From Haliotis asinina (Eukaryota > Mollusca > Gastropoda > Lepetellida > Haliotidae): 64,000 nt of DNA. The stretch covers positions 806,001 to 870,000 of the forward strand of contig NC_090288.1 in the NCBI RefSeq assembly GCF_037392515.1, given 5' to 3'. Shown here piece by piece: positions 11,388 to 21,520 of the stretch. The translations under genes were made by a program, and so were the position numbers. Within the stretch, counting starts at the first letter, position 1. Every line of letters starts with the position of its first letter. The notes beneath the pieces are model-generated. The model did not search any database and was not told where the DNA came from. It was given only the letters and a program-made list of their open reading frames with translations.

Positions 11388-11482
11388 TGAGACTTATTGT
11401 CGACCTTGGCTGTCGACTGAGGGAAATTCTGCACGTGCAACATAATCTGGTCCTTTGCATTGCATCTGTCCTCGAATTCCTC
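11388..11482 (-). CDS. Candidate upstream exon of the copy-1 membrane gene
   Basis: On the minus strand a short open segment (starting EEFEDRCNAKD and ending KVDNKS) terminates at TCTCA/GTAAGTCTG, a near-ideal donor. It leaves two bases of a codon; joining to the TTGCAG/C acceptor before the copy-1 Met would keep the frame. That is a one-in-three chance by luck. A stop TGA lies just upstream, so an acceptor would be needed near 11482-11488 (only a weak AAAAG is seen). There is no homologue known to me, and no matching exon was found near copy 2. Confidence 0.25.
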
Positions 11483-11811
11483 TTTTCAAACATGATGAAG
11501 ATTACTGGATATTCCTCATTATGTGTTATCTCATTCACAGCAGAACATATGCGGCATTATGCATTAGACAGAAACTGGCTTGACATCCTAGTCCGATCAC
11601 AGACATCTGAAACACATTTGAGTCCGTAACGCTGGATTCATCACATCACTGTTGCTGACTTTTATCTATATGAAGGAGCTTTAATACTAATGTTGTTTCG
11701 TTAGCCTGGACATTCATTAAACCGGATAATAATCTCCAAGGCATGGTAGCAGCCCCGTTAGCTGCCGGATAGGTGACGTTTACCTGACAGAATCCCGCAC
11801 CTGGGACGGCG
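11483..11811. other. Unassigned sequence
   Basis: No gene recognised. TGGTAGCAG at 11744 resembles a tRNA-Met primer-binding site, but the neighbouring LTR-like sequence is in the opposite orientation, so I give it no weight. Confidence 0.35.
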
Positions 11812-12512
11812 TGTCCTTACCCGAACTACGGTATACCCCCGTACTTCGGTCTTGACGATAGGGGATGTGCGAGAGGTACAATGTCAGTACTCGGGGGTCC
11901 TTGGAGTTTTACCGTAGTTCCTCCAGAAACCACAAGACGATGATCTTCGTTTAATAGTTTATTTAAACTGTGTTGCTGGTCAACCCACTCGATGGTCACT
12001 CTATAAGACTTCAGCCCAAAGCTTCCGTCTTAAGCCAAATGCTGGTGCTTTTTAAGATAGTTTTTCATCAGACGATTCCTTGTGACCAAATACCAAGAGT
12101 GGGAGCGCACCAGACTAAACCCTCCAAATTTCTCCTAACCATATATGGCTCGTGGAATACTACGAGCTGCTGCCGAGATCCCCGGACAAGTTGCTCCATC
12201 TTGATAGTACCGTCATTTTCCCTTTACCGAATCTATGAATCATCTCAACTTGCCCCCAATAAGCTCTAACGACCTACTTTCGTGCTTATTTCCTCCGCAG
12301 CCGAATACCTACCTCTCTTACCTTGTTTATGTTTCCTACCTCACAGGCCTTTATCTATCATTTCTTATTCTAAATATATTATTAGAACACATTGATCACC
12401 TGTTATTAATAATATCATCCTTAAATCTATATTATAACAATAATTATAATTCCTCGGCCATGATACCCTATTATTATAACAAAATCATAATTCCATGCCT
12501 CGGACAATAACA
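11812..12512 (-). mobile_element. Putative solo LTR, about 701 bp
   Basis: Read on the minus strand the segment begins TGTTATTGTCCGAGG and ends ..GTAAGGACA, giving the TG..CA termini of an LTR. It contains TATA-like TTATAGAG and, downstream of it, TTTAAATAAACTATT with an AATAAA polyadenylation signal, in the order expected of U3-R. Flanking 5-mers are CGGCG (11807-11811) and CGACG (12513-12517), a target duplication with one mismatch. No internal retroviral-type coding lies beside it, hence 'solo'. The family is unknown; the call rests on architecture only. Confidence 0.4.
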
Positions 12513-12725
12513 CGACGAAAAGCAACCACTGCAAGATGAGGTCTCGTTATGTTCAGTTACACTGGAGAAGACTGGTCTGAAACGGCAATGGACGGAGTCC
12601 AGTAGACCTACACTGGCGTTTGACAGCGACCGCTATCGAAGTAGAAAACATCAATTTTGAAACCACGTACCGTGTATCGTGTTCTGATTGCCAGTATATA
12701 TAACAGTGGACTCTAGTGAAGTGGC

Positions 12726-12870
12726 AACCTACCCACCTAACCTGCTACCCACCTACCCATCTACCTACCTAGCCTGCTACCTACCTACCCATCTACCCAC
12801 CTACCCTGCTACCCGCCTATCCTTCCATACTGCTACTCACCTACCCATCTACAAATCCCGCTGCATCAGG
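12726..12870. repeat. Degenerate (CTAC)n-type microsatellite
   Basis: CTACCCACCTACCCATCTAC-like tetranucleotide repeats with interspersed CCTGCTAC form a diffuse pyrimidine-rich microsatellite on the plus strand. The open frame through it is compositional. Confidence 0.75.
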
Positions 12871-13454
12871 CTACAAAGCCTGTAGAACGTTTCTGGGAGC
12901 AGGCAAGTGGCCTTTAATTGCACTGACTGGAGAACGGGGCAAACTGAAATATTTTGATTTTAGACAAAACGTCAACACAGGGTACAAAATTGAATCTAGT
13001 GCTGGATGGTATTTGTAAAGTTATCAACTCGATAATTCAGAGACCGCCACCTGGAAAACTAAACTCACTACTACCCACTGTGCCGTTACCTCCCGACATC
13101 GAAACCCTATCTAAATATTCATTTTTCGGTCCGATCATAATCAGCAATTTAGTTTTGACAAGAATCATTTTTGTAACATACTCTATACCACTCAAAATAG
13201 TTCACACAACTGTTAATATACTACCATATGTACGGTGACAGTCAAACAGACAGCGGTCATATCAACAGAAAAAATCAGGCTATTCATGTATGTACATCAC
13301 ATCTGTATAGTAAGTGGCAGGTAGTGCTTGCACAACGAGCTGTACCCGGATTGACACCCCGCATGTGGATCGGATTTCAAGTGTGTTTAGCAAACACTTC
13401 AAATAAATAGTCAGAAAAAGATGAGATTTCAATCTGGCGTTAATGAGCGAAGCT
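12871..13454. other. Unassigned sequence
   Basis: No gene recognised. Short plus-strand open stretches at 12954-13238 and 13228-13410 have no recognisable motif. Confidence 0.35.
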
Positions 13455-13620
13455 GTACCATGTTACCCTCAATCCTCCTTACAAACTGTTACCTCCATAT
13501 ATCCTGCGTCAACCTCTACCCTCCATATACCCTATTATACCTACCCTACATTTACCCTGTTACCTCCATATACCCTGTGTTACCCTCTATCCTCCATAAA
13601 CCCTGTTACCCTGTTCCAAG
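13455..13620. repeat. Degenerate minisatellite, TGTTACCCTC/CTCCATATACCC type
   Basis: CTCCATATACCCTGTTACC and similar blocks recur irregularly about seven times on the plus strand. They are diverged and short. Confidence 0.6.
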
Positions 13621-13744
13621 GTTAGCTCTATATCCCCTGTTGTATCACATATCAGCACACTAACCCTGTACAGTACAAGGCCTCCACTCACCCAGGACTG
13701 ACGGCACAACTAATATGCGCAACAAACACAGTTTATTTAAACGT

Positions 13745-14956
13745 AAGTAATACATGACAAGAGAGGCTAGGGTTAGAAGGGTTAGGCTGATGTCCATCTC
13801 TCCCAGTAATACATGACAATATATTGAGGCAAGGCTGATATCCATCTCTCCCAGTAATACATGACAATATATTGAGGCAAGGCTGATGTCCATCTCTCCC
13901 AGTAATGCATGACAATATATTGAGGCAAGGCTGATATCCATCTCTCCCAGTAATGCATGACAATATATTGAGGCAAGGCTGATGTCCATCTCTCCCAGTA
14001 ATACATGACAATATATTGAGGCAAGGCTGATGTCCATCTCTCCCAGTAATGCATGACAATATATTGAGGCAAGGCTGATGTCCATCTCTCCCAGTAATGC
14101 ATGACAATATATTGAGGCAAGGCTGATGTCCATCTCTCCCAGTAATACATGACAATATATTGAGGCAAGGCTGATGTCCATCTCTCCCAGTAATACATGA
14201 CAATATATTGAGGCAAGGCTGATGTCCATCTCTCCCAGTAATACATGACAATATATTGAGGCAAGGCTGATGTCCATCTCTCCCAGTAATGCATGACAAT
14301 ATATTGAGGCAAGGCTGATGTCCATCTCTCCCAGTAATACATGACAATATATTGAGGCAAGGCTGATGTCCATCTCTCCCAGTAATACATGACAATATAT
14401 TGAGGCAAGGCTGATGTCCATCTCTCCCAGTAATGCATGACAATATATTGAGGCAAGGCTGATATCTATCTCTCCCAGTAATACATGACAATATATTGAG
14501 GCAAGGCTGATGTCCATCTCTCCCAGTAATACATGACAATATATTGAGGCAAGGCTGATGTCCATCTCTCCCAGTAATACATGACAATATATTGAGGCAA
14601 GGCTGATGTCCATCTCTCCCAGTAATACATGACAATATATTGAGGCAAGGCTGATGTCCATCTCTCCCAGTAATACATGACAATATATTGAGGCAAGGCT
14701 GATGTCCATCTCTCCCAGTAATGCATGACAATATATTGAGGCAAGGCTGATGTCCATCTCTCCCAGTAATACATGACAATATATTGAGGCAAGGCTGATG
14801 TCCATCTCTCCCAGTAATACATGACAATATATTGAGGCAAGGCTGATGTCCATCTCTCCCAGTAATACATGACAATATATTGAGGCAAGGCTGATGTCCA
14901 TCTCTCCCAGTAATACATGACAATATATTGAGGCAAGGCTGATGTCCATCTCTCCC
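13745..14956. repeat. 48 bp minisatellite, about 25 units
   Basis: The unit TGATGTCCATCTCTCCCAGT plus AATACATGACAATATATTGAGGCAAGGC is highly uniform; the main variable sites are TAC/TGC ATG and TGATGTCC/TGATATCC. All three minus-strand frames remain open across the array (16-residue repeats in each). That is what a stop-free, multiple-of-three repeat gives, so it is not evidence for a protein. The left-end unit is diverged (GAGAGGCTAGGGTTAGAAGG). Confidence 0.93.
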
Positions 14957-15024
14957 CTCCTCCCGACACTGGGACATAACGAATAGAAATGGCCCCATGT
15001 ACTCCCACACATGCAATCAACACA

Positions 15025-15480
15025 CACAACCTGGTTCCAACTAATTCAGCCATTCATGTTTTTCGTACTATATGTTTGTGGTGTGTTAGCTGTTCTGGAT
15101 TGTTTAGTCTTTGTTACCCGAACCAAAGCCCCGGTAGGTTGCCGATGATCCATTGCCTCGTTCAAACTCTGAAAAATACCAGACATTGAAGTATCACAGT
15201 AAAATTTATAACAAAACAACACAATAGTTCATATCATCCGGGGTACGTTCCGATACATCTCCATTGTACCTTGAATGCATGTACGATGACTTTATTACCA
15301 TCTCTCCCATTAATACAATTAGGTGTCTAAGGTGTGAAGCTGAGCGTACCAATCACAACTAACTTTCACTTTTAAATTATCTAACTGATTAAACTGGGAA
15401 ACATAAGTGATGCAGGGGTACTCTGAATGGGGTAGACGGAGTTCTTGCAGTTTCGGTCCTGTCAGTTTGTATAATTTCCC
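15025..15480. other. Unassigned sequence
   Basis: No gene recognised. A stray fragment of the 48 bp unit (CCATCTCTCCCATTAATACA) lies at about 15299, outside the array. Confidence 0.35.
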
Positions 15481-15496
15481 CCAAATCTGAGTCGCA

Positions 15497-15724
15497 ATGC
15501 GAACCTTCGCAGCTGCAATCGCTATCTTTGTGTACACTGGCAGGCTCGACTGTAACGACGGCTTAGCTGACCGTTATAAAGAGCAGGCAAAGATAGGTAA
15601 AGAACTTATCAGCTCGCACCGCAGGTGCATCCAGGGTATAGTGGAGATGTATCGGAACGTTTACCCTGGAAATATCGAGGATGAGTTCATTTATACTCTC
15701 ACATTAACCTCCAGTGACCAGTGA
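15497..15724 (+). CDS. Small open frame with possible signal peptide, unrecognised
   Basis: A 75-codon frame begins with a hydrophobic start (residues 3-13, FAAAIAIFVY) that resembles a signal peptide. It continues with a charged, probably helical segment containing two cysteines (C19, C43) and ends in TSSDQ. Alternatively an acceptor at CACTGGCAG (near 15543) makes the part from LDCND onward an internal exon. I recognise no family. Composition looks more coding-like than its surroundings, but length and lack of homology leave it doubtful. Confidence 0.25.
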   Translation: MRTFAAAIAIFVYTGRLDCNDGLADRYKEQAKIGKELISSHRRCIQGIVEMYRNVYPGNIEDEFIYTLTLTSSDQ

Positions 15725-16401
15725 CGGGGTGGGTTCACTTATTTCAAATTTACGCTCATGTGTTAGGTCAGCCCAGAGCGCAGAATCTGTACAGTTCTTC
15801 AATGTGTATAGAGCCGTGACCAGCCATTACACAACATTCTGTGAGCAGTACTCTGTCTGTCCGTCATGTCACTATGATGTCGGCACCTGAAGCATCCGAG
15901 TTGAGGGATTCGACATCAATGGCTGACTGAGCCTCTTAAAGGGCACTTAACAACCGGATGCAGGATGCACAGCACATTTTCTACATACATGTGCAGCTTA
16001 CTTCTTCACATGTGATGTCAACAATAGCGCCACGGAAGCTACGTCTACATGAGACATGGTGGAGTGTTGAAGATGACGTATAATGAGAGAAGTGTGTTCA
16101 TAGTGCTTATGGTTTCAAAGGCCATAACTCGATTCTGAAGATCAAATGGCGCTACTGTTTTTACACCAGGTATATCGATTGGGTAGACATGCAGACAGAC
16201 GCACGGACAGACGGTGAATGTACTTGGAGAAGTGCACAAACTACATTAACTGAGGCAAATTTCGTTTGAGATACAATGTAATATTTACTTAAAATGAGTG
16301 CACCCTATGATATTCATGATCGTAAATTAGAGATACATAAAAAGCGAGGGACTTACTGCCAACTGCAGTTCGTCACGTGTGATTGTGTTTCAAGTGTTTA
16401 C
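15725..16401. other. Unassigned sequence; 3' part would be intron of the copy-2 membrane gene
   Basis: No repeat family or gene recognised. If the donor at 16401/16400 on the minus strand is used, this stretch is the start of the downstream intron. Unlike copy 1, no minisatellite abuts the donor. Confidence 0.35.
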
Positions 16402-16846
16402 CTGTCAAGTTGATGTCGTCACTGTCGTGTGTCGACTCCGTCAGGTGGGTGTATTCATTGTCCAGTCGTCGTGCAGTGACTTTACAGCAACAGCAGACCT
16501 TGTTGCAGAACTTCAACACCCACAGTTCAAATCCCCGGATGACGTACACCAGCGCCAGCGACACCAACACCAGTATTGCCACAACGACGACGATGACGGG
16601 GATCAGCCACGCCAGGGTGGCCTTGTTGGTATCCCATGCTTCCGCTAAAACCTTCTGGTCAAAGAACCCAGGCGACGTCGTAGTGGAGTTGACGAAGTCC
16701 TGTGTCGTGCTGTTGACGATGCTCTGTGTCATTGCTGAAGTTGTACGAGTTTCCAACAGAGTCATTGCAGGTCCCAGGGTGCTCGTAACGACGACGTCAG
16801 TGGCAGTTGATGTGTTGTCTTCTGCCTCGTCGACGTGAGCCTCTCT
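16402..16846 (-). CDS. Membrane-protein exon, copy 2 (single-pass transmembrane, Cys-rich juxtamembrane)
   Basis: Paralogue of 9858-10288. Counting from the Met at 16765: sequons N18-S-T and N26-S-T lie in a Thr/Ser-rich ectodomain; FFDQKVLAEAW at 34-44 matches FFDPEVLAAVW in copy 1; the helix is about 53-76 (AWLIPVIVVVVAIL..); C87 and C91-94 form the juxtamembrane cluster; EYTHLTE at 104-110 and a following HD match copy 1. The frame stays open about 27 codons upstream of that Met, with LGPAM aligning to VGPAAF, so the Met is probably not the true start. A TCTGTAG acceptor at 16847 fits the exon start, just after an in-frame TAG. The exon ends at ACAG/GTAAAC, a strong donor; reading on would stop at 16373. 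Function unknown; a small surface receptor or adhesion-type protein is possible. Confidence 0.65.
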
Positions 16847-16852
16847 CTACAG

Positions 16853-17897
16853 AGGGTCAATCTAGCACGCTATTACCCACTCCTGCAGCAGAACGAAATA
16901 CAATGTTCGAGGCTCACCATTTAAAATATCACAACTGTGTTAGCCATGAAGTGGAGCTGAGTTAGGTACTGTTGTTACCTTACACGTCCACATTCAAGTA
17001 ATATACATTCTGTTAACAATGGCAAGTATTACTTACCAAGAGTTGGAGTAAAATGATATCTTAAACTCCGCGCAAAATGAACTAAAGTGAAACTGTGCTA
17101 CCGAGAGGGCCGAGTGTGATTAGATTAAACCGTCAAACCTACTTTACTTCCTCACTTACCGCTGTAAGTGCCATTGAAATACTGTCTGTATAGAGCGCAT
17201 GAATATCATGATGCACGGCAGCGCTAATATCGGAACACATGTGACATCTTTCACGACACCGGAAACCCGCTTAATATCCATCACTTGGGTCACAAACACG
17301 AGGAATTCCATACTTCGCGACAATATCAATATGTCTCTTAGTATGATGTTCTTCCATGAATCATGATCTTTAGATGTTCTGGAGCACTATTGCTTGTGGT
17401 CATGTGGTCATCCCTTACCAATATCAAGCGCTATTAATATCAGTTACTATTAATATCAGTCAATATTAATATCATTTACCAATCATTTGTAATCTCCCGT
17501 ACAACCATTCCGAGCAGTACTACTGTTGCAAAAGTGTATCCACTCACTCACCCTCTTCGCCAATACCACTGGTGTATTCGTATAACTAACTACAGGCCCC
17601 CTTAAGTAATGGAAAGAATTACGGCAAATTTGAAGGAATTGCATCTCAAATGTAAACAGTCGATATCGGTAGTTTAGCGGTAATAACAGAAACACATCGT
17701 CGGTAATACTTCGGTCATCTTCGGAGATTTCTCGGCTGTGTTCCGTGATTTGTCGGTCGCGTCCTGAAACTCACACATCAAAACATGGCGTCACTGGAAG
17801 GAGCACCCGCCTCGCTGAGTTTTGTTTTTAGTTTCTACTGTTTTCATTTTTATAATTATCCATCTTTGACCACCCGTGTTGAATGCGTTTAGGTATG
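16853..17897. other. Unassigned sequence (possible upstream intron of copy 2)
   Basis: No exon with a signal peptide or homology could be identified on the minus strand here. At 17405-17480 a short tandem motif CTATTAATATCAGT recurs about four times with variation. Confidence 0.35.
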
Positions 17898-18028
17898 AGG
17901 TGTTGTCGGAGCTACAAATTATTTTTTAGGAGAAGATCGTCACTGCAAAAGAGCGTCATACGTGATGCCCATGGAAGTTTAACATGGGAAGCATCCGGGG
18001 CGTGACTCATGACGCTCCGACAACACCT
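17898..18028. repeat. Compound inverted repeat (palindrome)
   Basis: AGGTGTTGTCGGAGC at 17898-17912 is a perfect 15 bp inverted copy of 18014-18028. Inside it, GAGCGTCAT (near 17951) pairs with ATGACGCTC (near 18009), and CCATG/CATGG flank the centre. The whole 131 bp can fold into a branched hairpin. It may be a small fold-back element; no target duplication was found. Confidence 0.7.
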
Positions 18029-18774
18029 GGGTCTTGGGCTGGGGTGTGAACTAGTCGGGGTTTATAGCATATGTTTTCTGCCCGAAGCTGGCAATAAATA
18101 GTTGACACATGTAAACGAAGCTGTGTAGGATACAGCCAGATATTTATCACGGCCATCCAGAACCGTCATAATTAGGTAGCTGTTAAATACTAAAGTTAAG
18201 AAGGTGTGGCTAAATGCAATAGTGGATTAAATTCCAAAACATTGATAGATGCCTTCAGAATGTTATACAGCTGCACATGTAATTTATAGCTGAATCGTGA
18301 TGTTTCGTTAAGTCAAACGTTCTGTCATCAAAATCATGTGACAGAGTTAGCTTTCTGTTCGTTTGCTTATGAATTCCTTCACTATCACACAATAACTGGC
18401 AAGTTTGACTACACGGACAATGAGCACGAACATGAGCATGTTTAACATTGTATTTGGCACTGTGAACATAATCTGAAACTGACTATGTATACTCGGCACA
18501 TACAGAAACTGTGCATACAAAAATTTAAAACCTAAATTTACCAAGCCTGTGTAGAAACATAAGGAGTAGTGACATATATCCAACATGAATGCCCGTGCCA
18601 CGTTCCGTGACGTCAGTCGTTTCGTCATAGTGACGTACGATACGTTGTTGCTCGTGCCTCTTTCGGGAAAGAGAAACAGAGCAAATGAATGCCACACAAT
18701 GCCGTCACTCTGGAAAGCTCAACCGCTGGCCTTGCGATCGTGCAAAAACTTAAACGGCTATTGTAACGCATAGC
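18029..18774. other. Unassigned sequence
   Basis: No gene recognised. A minus-strand open stretch (18347-18697) has several hydrophobic segments but no recognisable family and no splice context I trust. Confidence 0.35.
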
Positions 18775-19056
18775 ATGCCAAGGCTAACGTCAGCACAACG
18801 TCATGAGGCCATTGGGATGGTCCGTAGGGGAATGTCTCAACGACAAGTGGCCGCACATTTCCATGACCACCGGAACACCATTTCTGCACTGGTGTGACAC
18901 CGAATGTGGTGCCAAAATCATGTCAGCAGACTGACTCTTGTTTTGCTGGCGAAATGTTGTTTTTACAACAATACAACATTGACTTACTGCCTTGGCCTGC
19001 AAATTCACTGGATCTCTCGCCCATAGAGCATGTTTGGGACGAGATGGATCGACGTC
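18775..19056 (+). pseudogene. Internally deleted Tc1-like transposase remnant
   Basis: The N-terminal 40 codons (MPRLTSAQRHEAIGMVRRGM.. to a TGA at 18895) match the helix-turn-helix DNA-binding start of Tc1-type transposases. After about 60 bp, a second segment near 18960-19056 resumes with L-P-W-P-A-N-S-L-D-L-S-P-I-E-H-V-W, the conserved block holding the last catalytic Glu. Most of the catalytic domain between them is missing. A normal Tc1 transposase is about 340 residues, so this is a deletion derivative. It is unrelated in detail to the Tc1 at 34124. Confidence 0.8.
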
Positions 19057-19596
19057 TAGTATATTTCCTTAATAACAGCAGTTTCCCAAGTAAGTACTTA
19101 CTATCATTCTGTTGATCGCCCTGTTATCATAATTACAACACTTTGTTGGCAAGATCATTTACTGCATTGCACACAGTGGTATCAAGGATCTGCTTTCATG
19201 AACTCAGTACATTTAGGATGTGCGTTTGTCTTATGATTAGAAATTTTCAACACTGACTGAACAGGTACAAATTACCTTGGGTATTTCTTGTATTTATACT
19301 TTTGACAGCTCAAGCCAAAAAGACTTTTGTTGTACATGTTCATTTCTGTGGATTGCCGCGTGTGTTGCCTGTCCTGGGGGAAAAGTTTTCAAAAGAATGG
19401 AATTACAGGAAGATTCCATCAACATCAAGTTCTTCGAAAAGGGAGACATCATAATGTTCTTATATCTGATGTTTTGCGTTTATACAGACAAGGTAGCTGT
19501 AGCTAGATGACAGTAGCATAAGTAATGTTCATTTCGTTCACTTCAGGACCTGTGTGAGCAGTTGCTGCATATCATTACCCTCATCCAAGAATATTA
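19057..19596. other. Unassigned sequence
   Basis: No gene recognised. An open stretch at 19277-19510 lacks any motif. Confidence 0.35.
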
Positions 19597-19608
19597 CAAA
19601 GTCCAGAG

Positions 19609-19758
19609 TGAGTGAGTTTGGCTTTACGCCGCTTTTAGCAATATTCCAGCGATATCAAGGTGGGGGACACTAGAAAATGGGCCTCATACGTTGTACCCAT
19701 GTGGGGTCTTCGGAGTGACGAGCGAACGCTTTAACCACTAGGCTACCCCACCGCCCCT
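19609..19758 (-). mobile_element. tRNA-derived SINE, 150 bp, with 12 bp target duplication
   Basis: On the minus strand the element opens GGGGCGGTGGGGTAGCCTAG; TAGCCTAGTGG (plus 19735-19745) fits the RNA polymerase III A box. The B box position is degenerate. It ends AGCGGCGTAAAGCCAAACTC followed by ACTCACTC, the tail shared with the 33700-33918 element. Perfect 12 bp duplications CAAAGTCCAGAG flank it (19597-19608, 19759-19770), showing L1-like target-primed insertion. I recall this tail as typical of abalone repeats. Confidence 0.88.
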
Positions 19759-19770
19759 CAAAGTCCAGAG

Positions 19771-21458
19771 CATATGATGATCGTATCCTAATAGCCATCA
19801 GTTCAAGAACAGTTGACAATAGATATGCAAATCCTTTCCTATTATTTGTGTAATCTGTGATTTATGAATCACACTTATGATCTGCCTACCATTTCTAGCT
19901 ACTTACTTTAAGTATAACTGAAGGAGATTAAACTACATTTGAATTTTGAGTAGGATTTTACTATTATAATGAACTGACGTTTTAGTGCTGGTTGTCGCCT
20001 TCGGTGTTTTCTTCTTTATTAAACTGTAATACTTTATCCTGCTGCAAAAAGCTGCAATGTCTACATAAAGCAATATTTACTCACTAACTCTGTAGACTTT
20101 TCCAAGTCCAACAACTTGTATACACCCACTAATAAATTCCCACTAGGGAAATGTGGGGAGAGAAATGATATGCGATGATATAAGGAAGAACATCGGGACT
20201 TAGTTTGATAGGAAACGCTTAGTCTGTGAATACATAAATTTATAATTTTGATAGTTACATATAAACCCATTTAAACTGATATAGTACCCAAGTGAGATGA
20301 GAAATTCAGAACCTGAGGACATCTAGACTTGCTTCATATAGGACTTTAGCATTGCAGGGAGGACTTGGCAGTGGGGAAAATAATCCCAATCAGCGACTGC
20401 CAAACAGACAATTAGTTTGAGTGAATGTTGATAGGTCCGTAGTATATATTGACATAAAGTTGTTTTTTTCTCATATTTCGTTTTCTGTTCAATATTGGTG
20501 CATTAAGGTTTCACTTTGGTGTTCATGGCTTCTGTAAGTTTAGTCTATGTGTTTAGTGATGTGTTGTTATTTGATTTTACACTGAATTGGCACAGCTCTT
20601 TGTCATTTCTAGAATGTTTATCTTGACGGAAATTCAATGTTATACAATGACAAATATTCCTCTTCTTTGCTGGTTTGTAACGGAAATGATAAGAAATACA
20701 TATATCACCATGTATCACTGTCTTCTTACCTTCTTTAGTCATTTACTGTACTTCAGGTTTAACACTCTTGTGGCATACCACTAGAATGCATGACAAATTT
20801 CATTACATTTTGCAAAAAATAGGTTTGTCATTAGCTTCTTTTGCATAAAGTTAGAGATAAGATGGCCTTATTCCAAGGCTGTACTGAATGCTAAGCGCAT
20901 GTGTGTATAGTAATGTGATCCTTTAAGGAGGCAGACGAGTCTGTTATTTATATATTGTTTCAGGGAATTTCATTTCAACCACTAAGTACTACTTTAGAGA
21001 CTTGTGTAAGTCTGTCAGTAAGACGACTCCGGCCTCTGTGAGAGCTGCCTCTCTCCCTAGACCCCAGATGTCCCTGGAGCTGGGGTGATGTTATGACTTG
21101 TGACAGATTCCACAACAGAGTTTGCTTTTTGTTTACGAATTCCATCTGATAGTGCATATAGGAACCCAGCAAAAGGACCCCAGACCCTACCCCGCCCCAG
21201 GTTTTACAGTATGCCTTTGGGGAATGACAGTAGTGCAACAGGACAGCATGGCCACCATATTGTCACCTCACTGTAACCCTGTCACGTGATTTTATTTTCT
21301 CTTGGAGGCAGTTGTCGTTTCCAACAGTTGTGTTTTGTTCTTTTCACCAGCCAATGTCGGCTTCCATACAGATATATACAGATGTCACTGTCATTGTCAT
21401 TCCAAATGCTCGGGTTAGTGAGTGTGTACAGCACCCGTTACTATACCTGAAGGAGTAA
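19771..21458. other. Unassigned AT-rich sequence
   Basis: About 1.7 kb without a recognisable gene, repeat or element. Short open stretches on both strands lack motifs. Confidence 0.45.
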
Positions 21459-21520
21459 AGTATAGTATAGTATAGTATAGTATAGTATAGTATAGTATAG
21501 TATAGTATAGTATAGTATAG
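21459..21520. repeat. (AGTAT)n pentanucleotide microsatellite, about 12 units
   Basis: An uninterrupted run of GTATA/TATAG pentamers, perfect throughout, so probably length-polymorphic. Confidence 0.95.

Noticed and set aside
11744..11752. TGGTAGCAG as a primer-binding site for the solo LTR
   Set aside because: Wrong orientation and distance relative to the LTR-like segment; likely chance.
13660..15053. Overlapping repeat proteins of 195-455 residues
   Set aside because: Three frames open at once over a 48 bp array; composition only.
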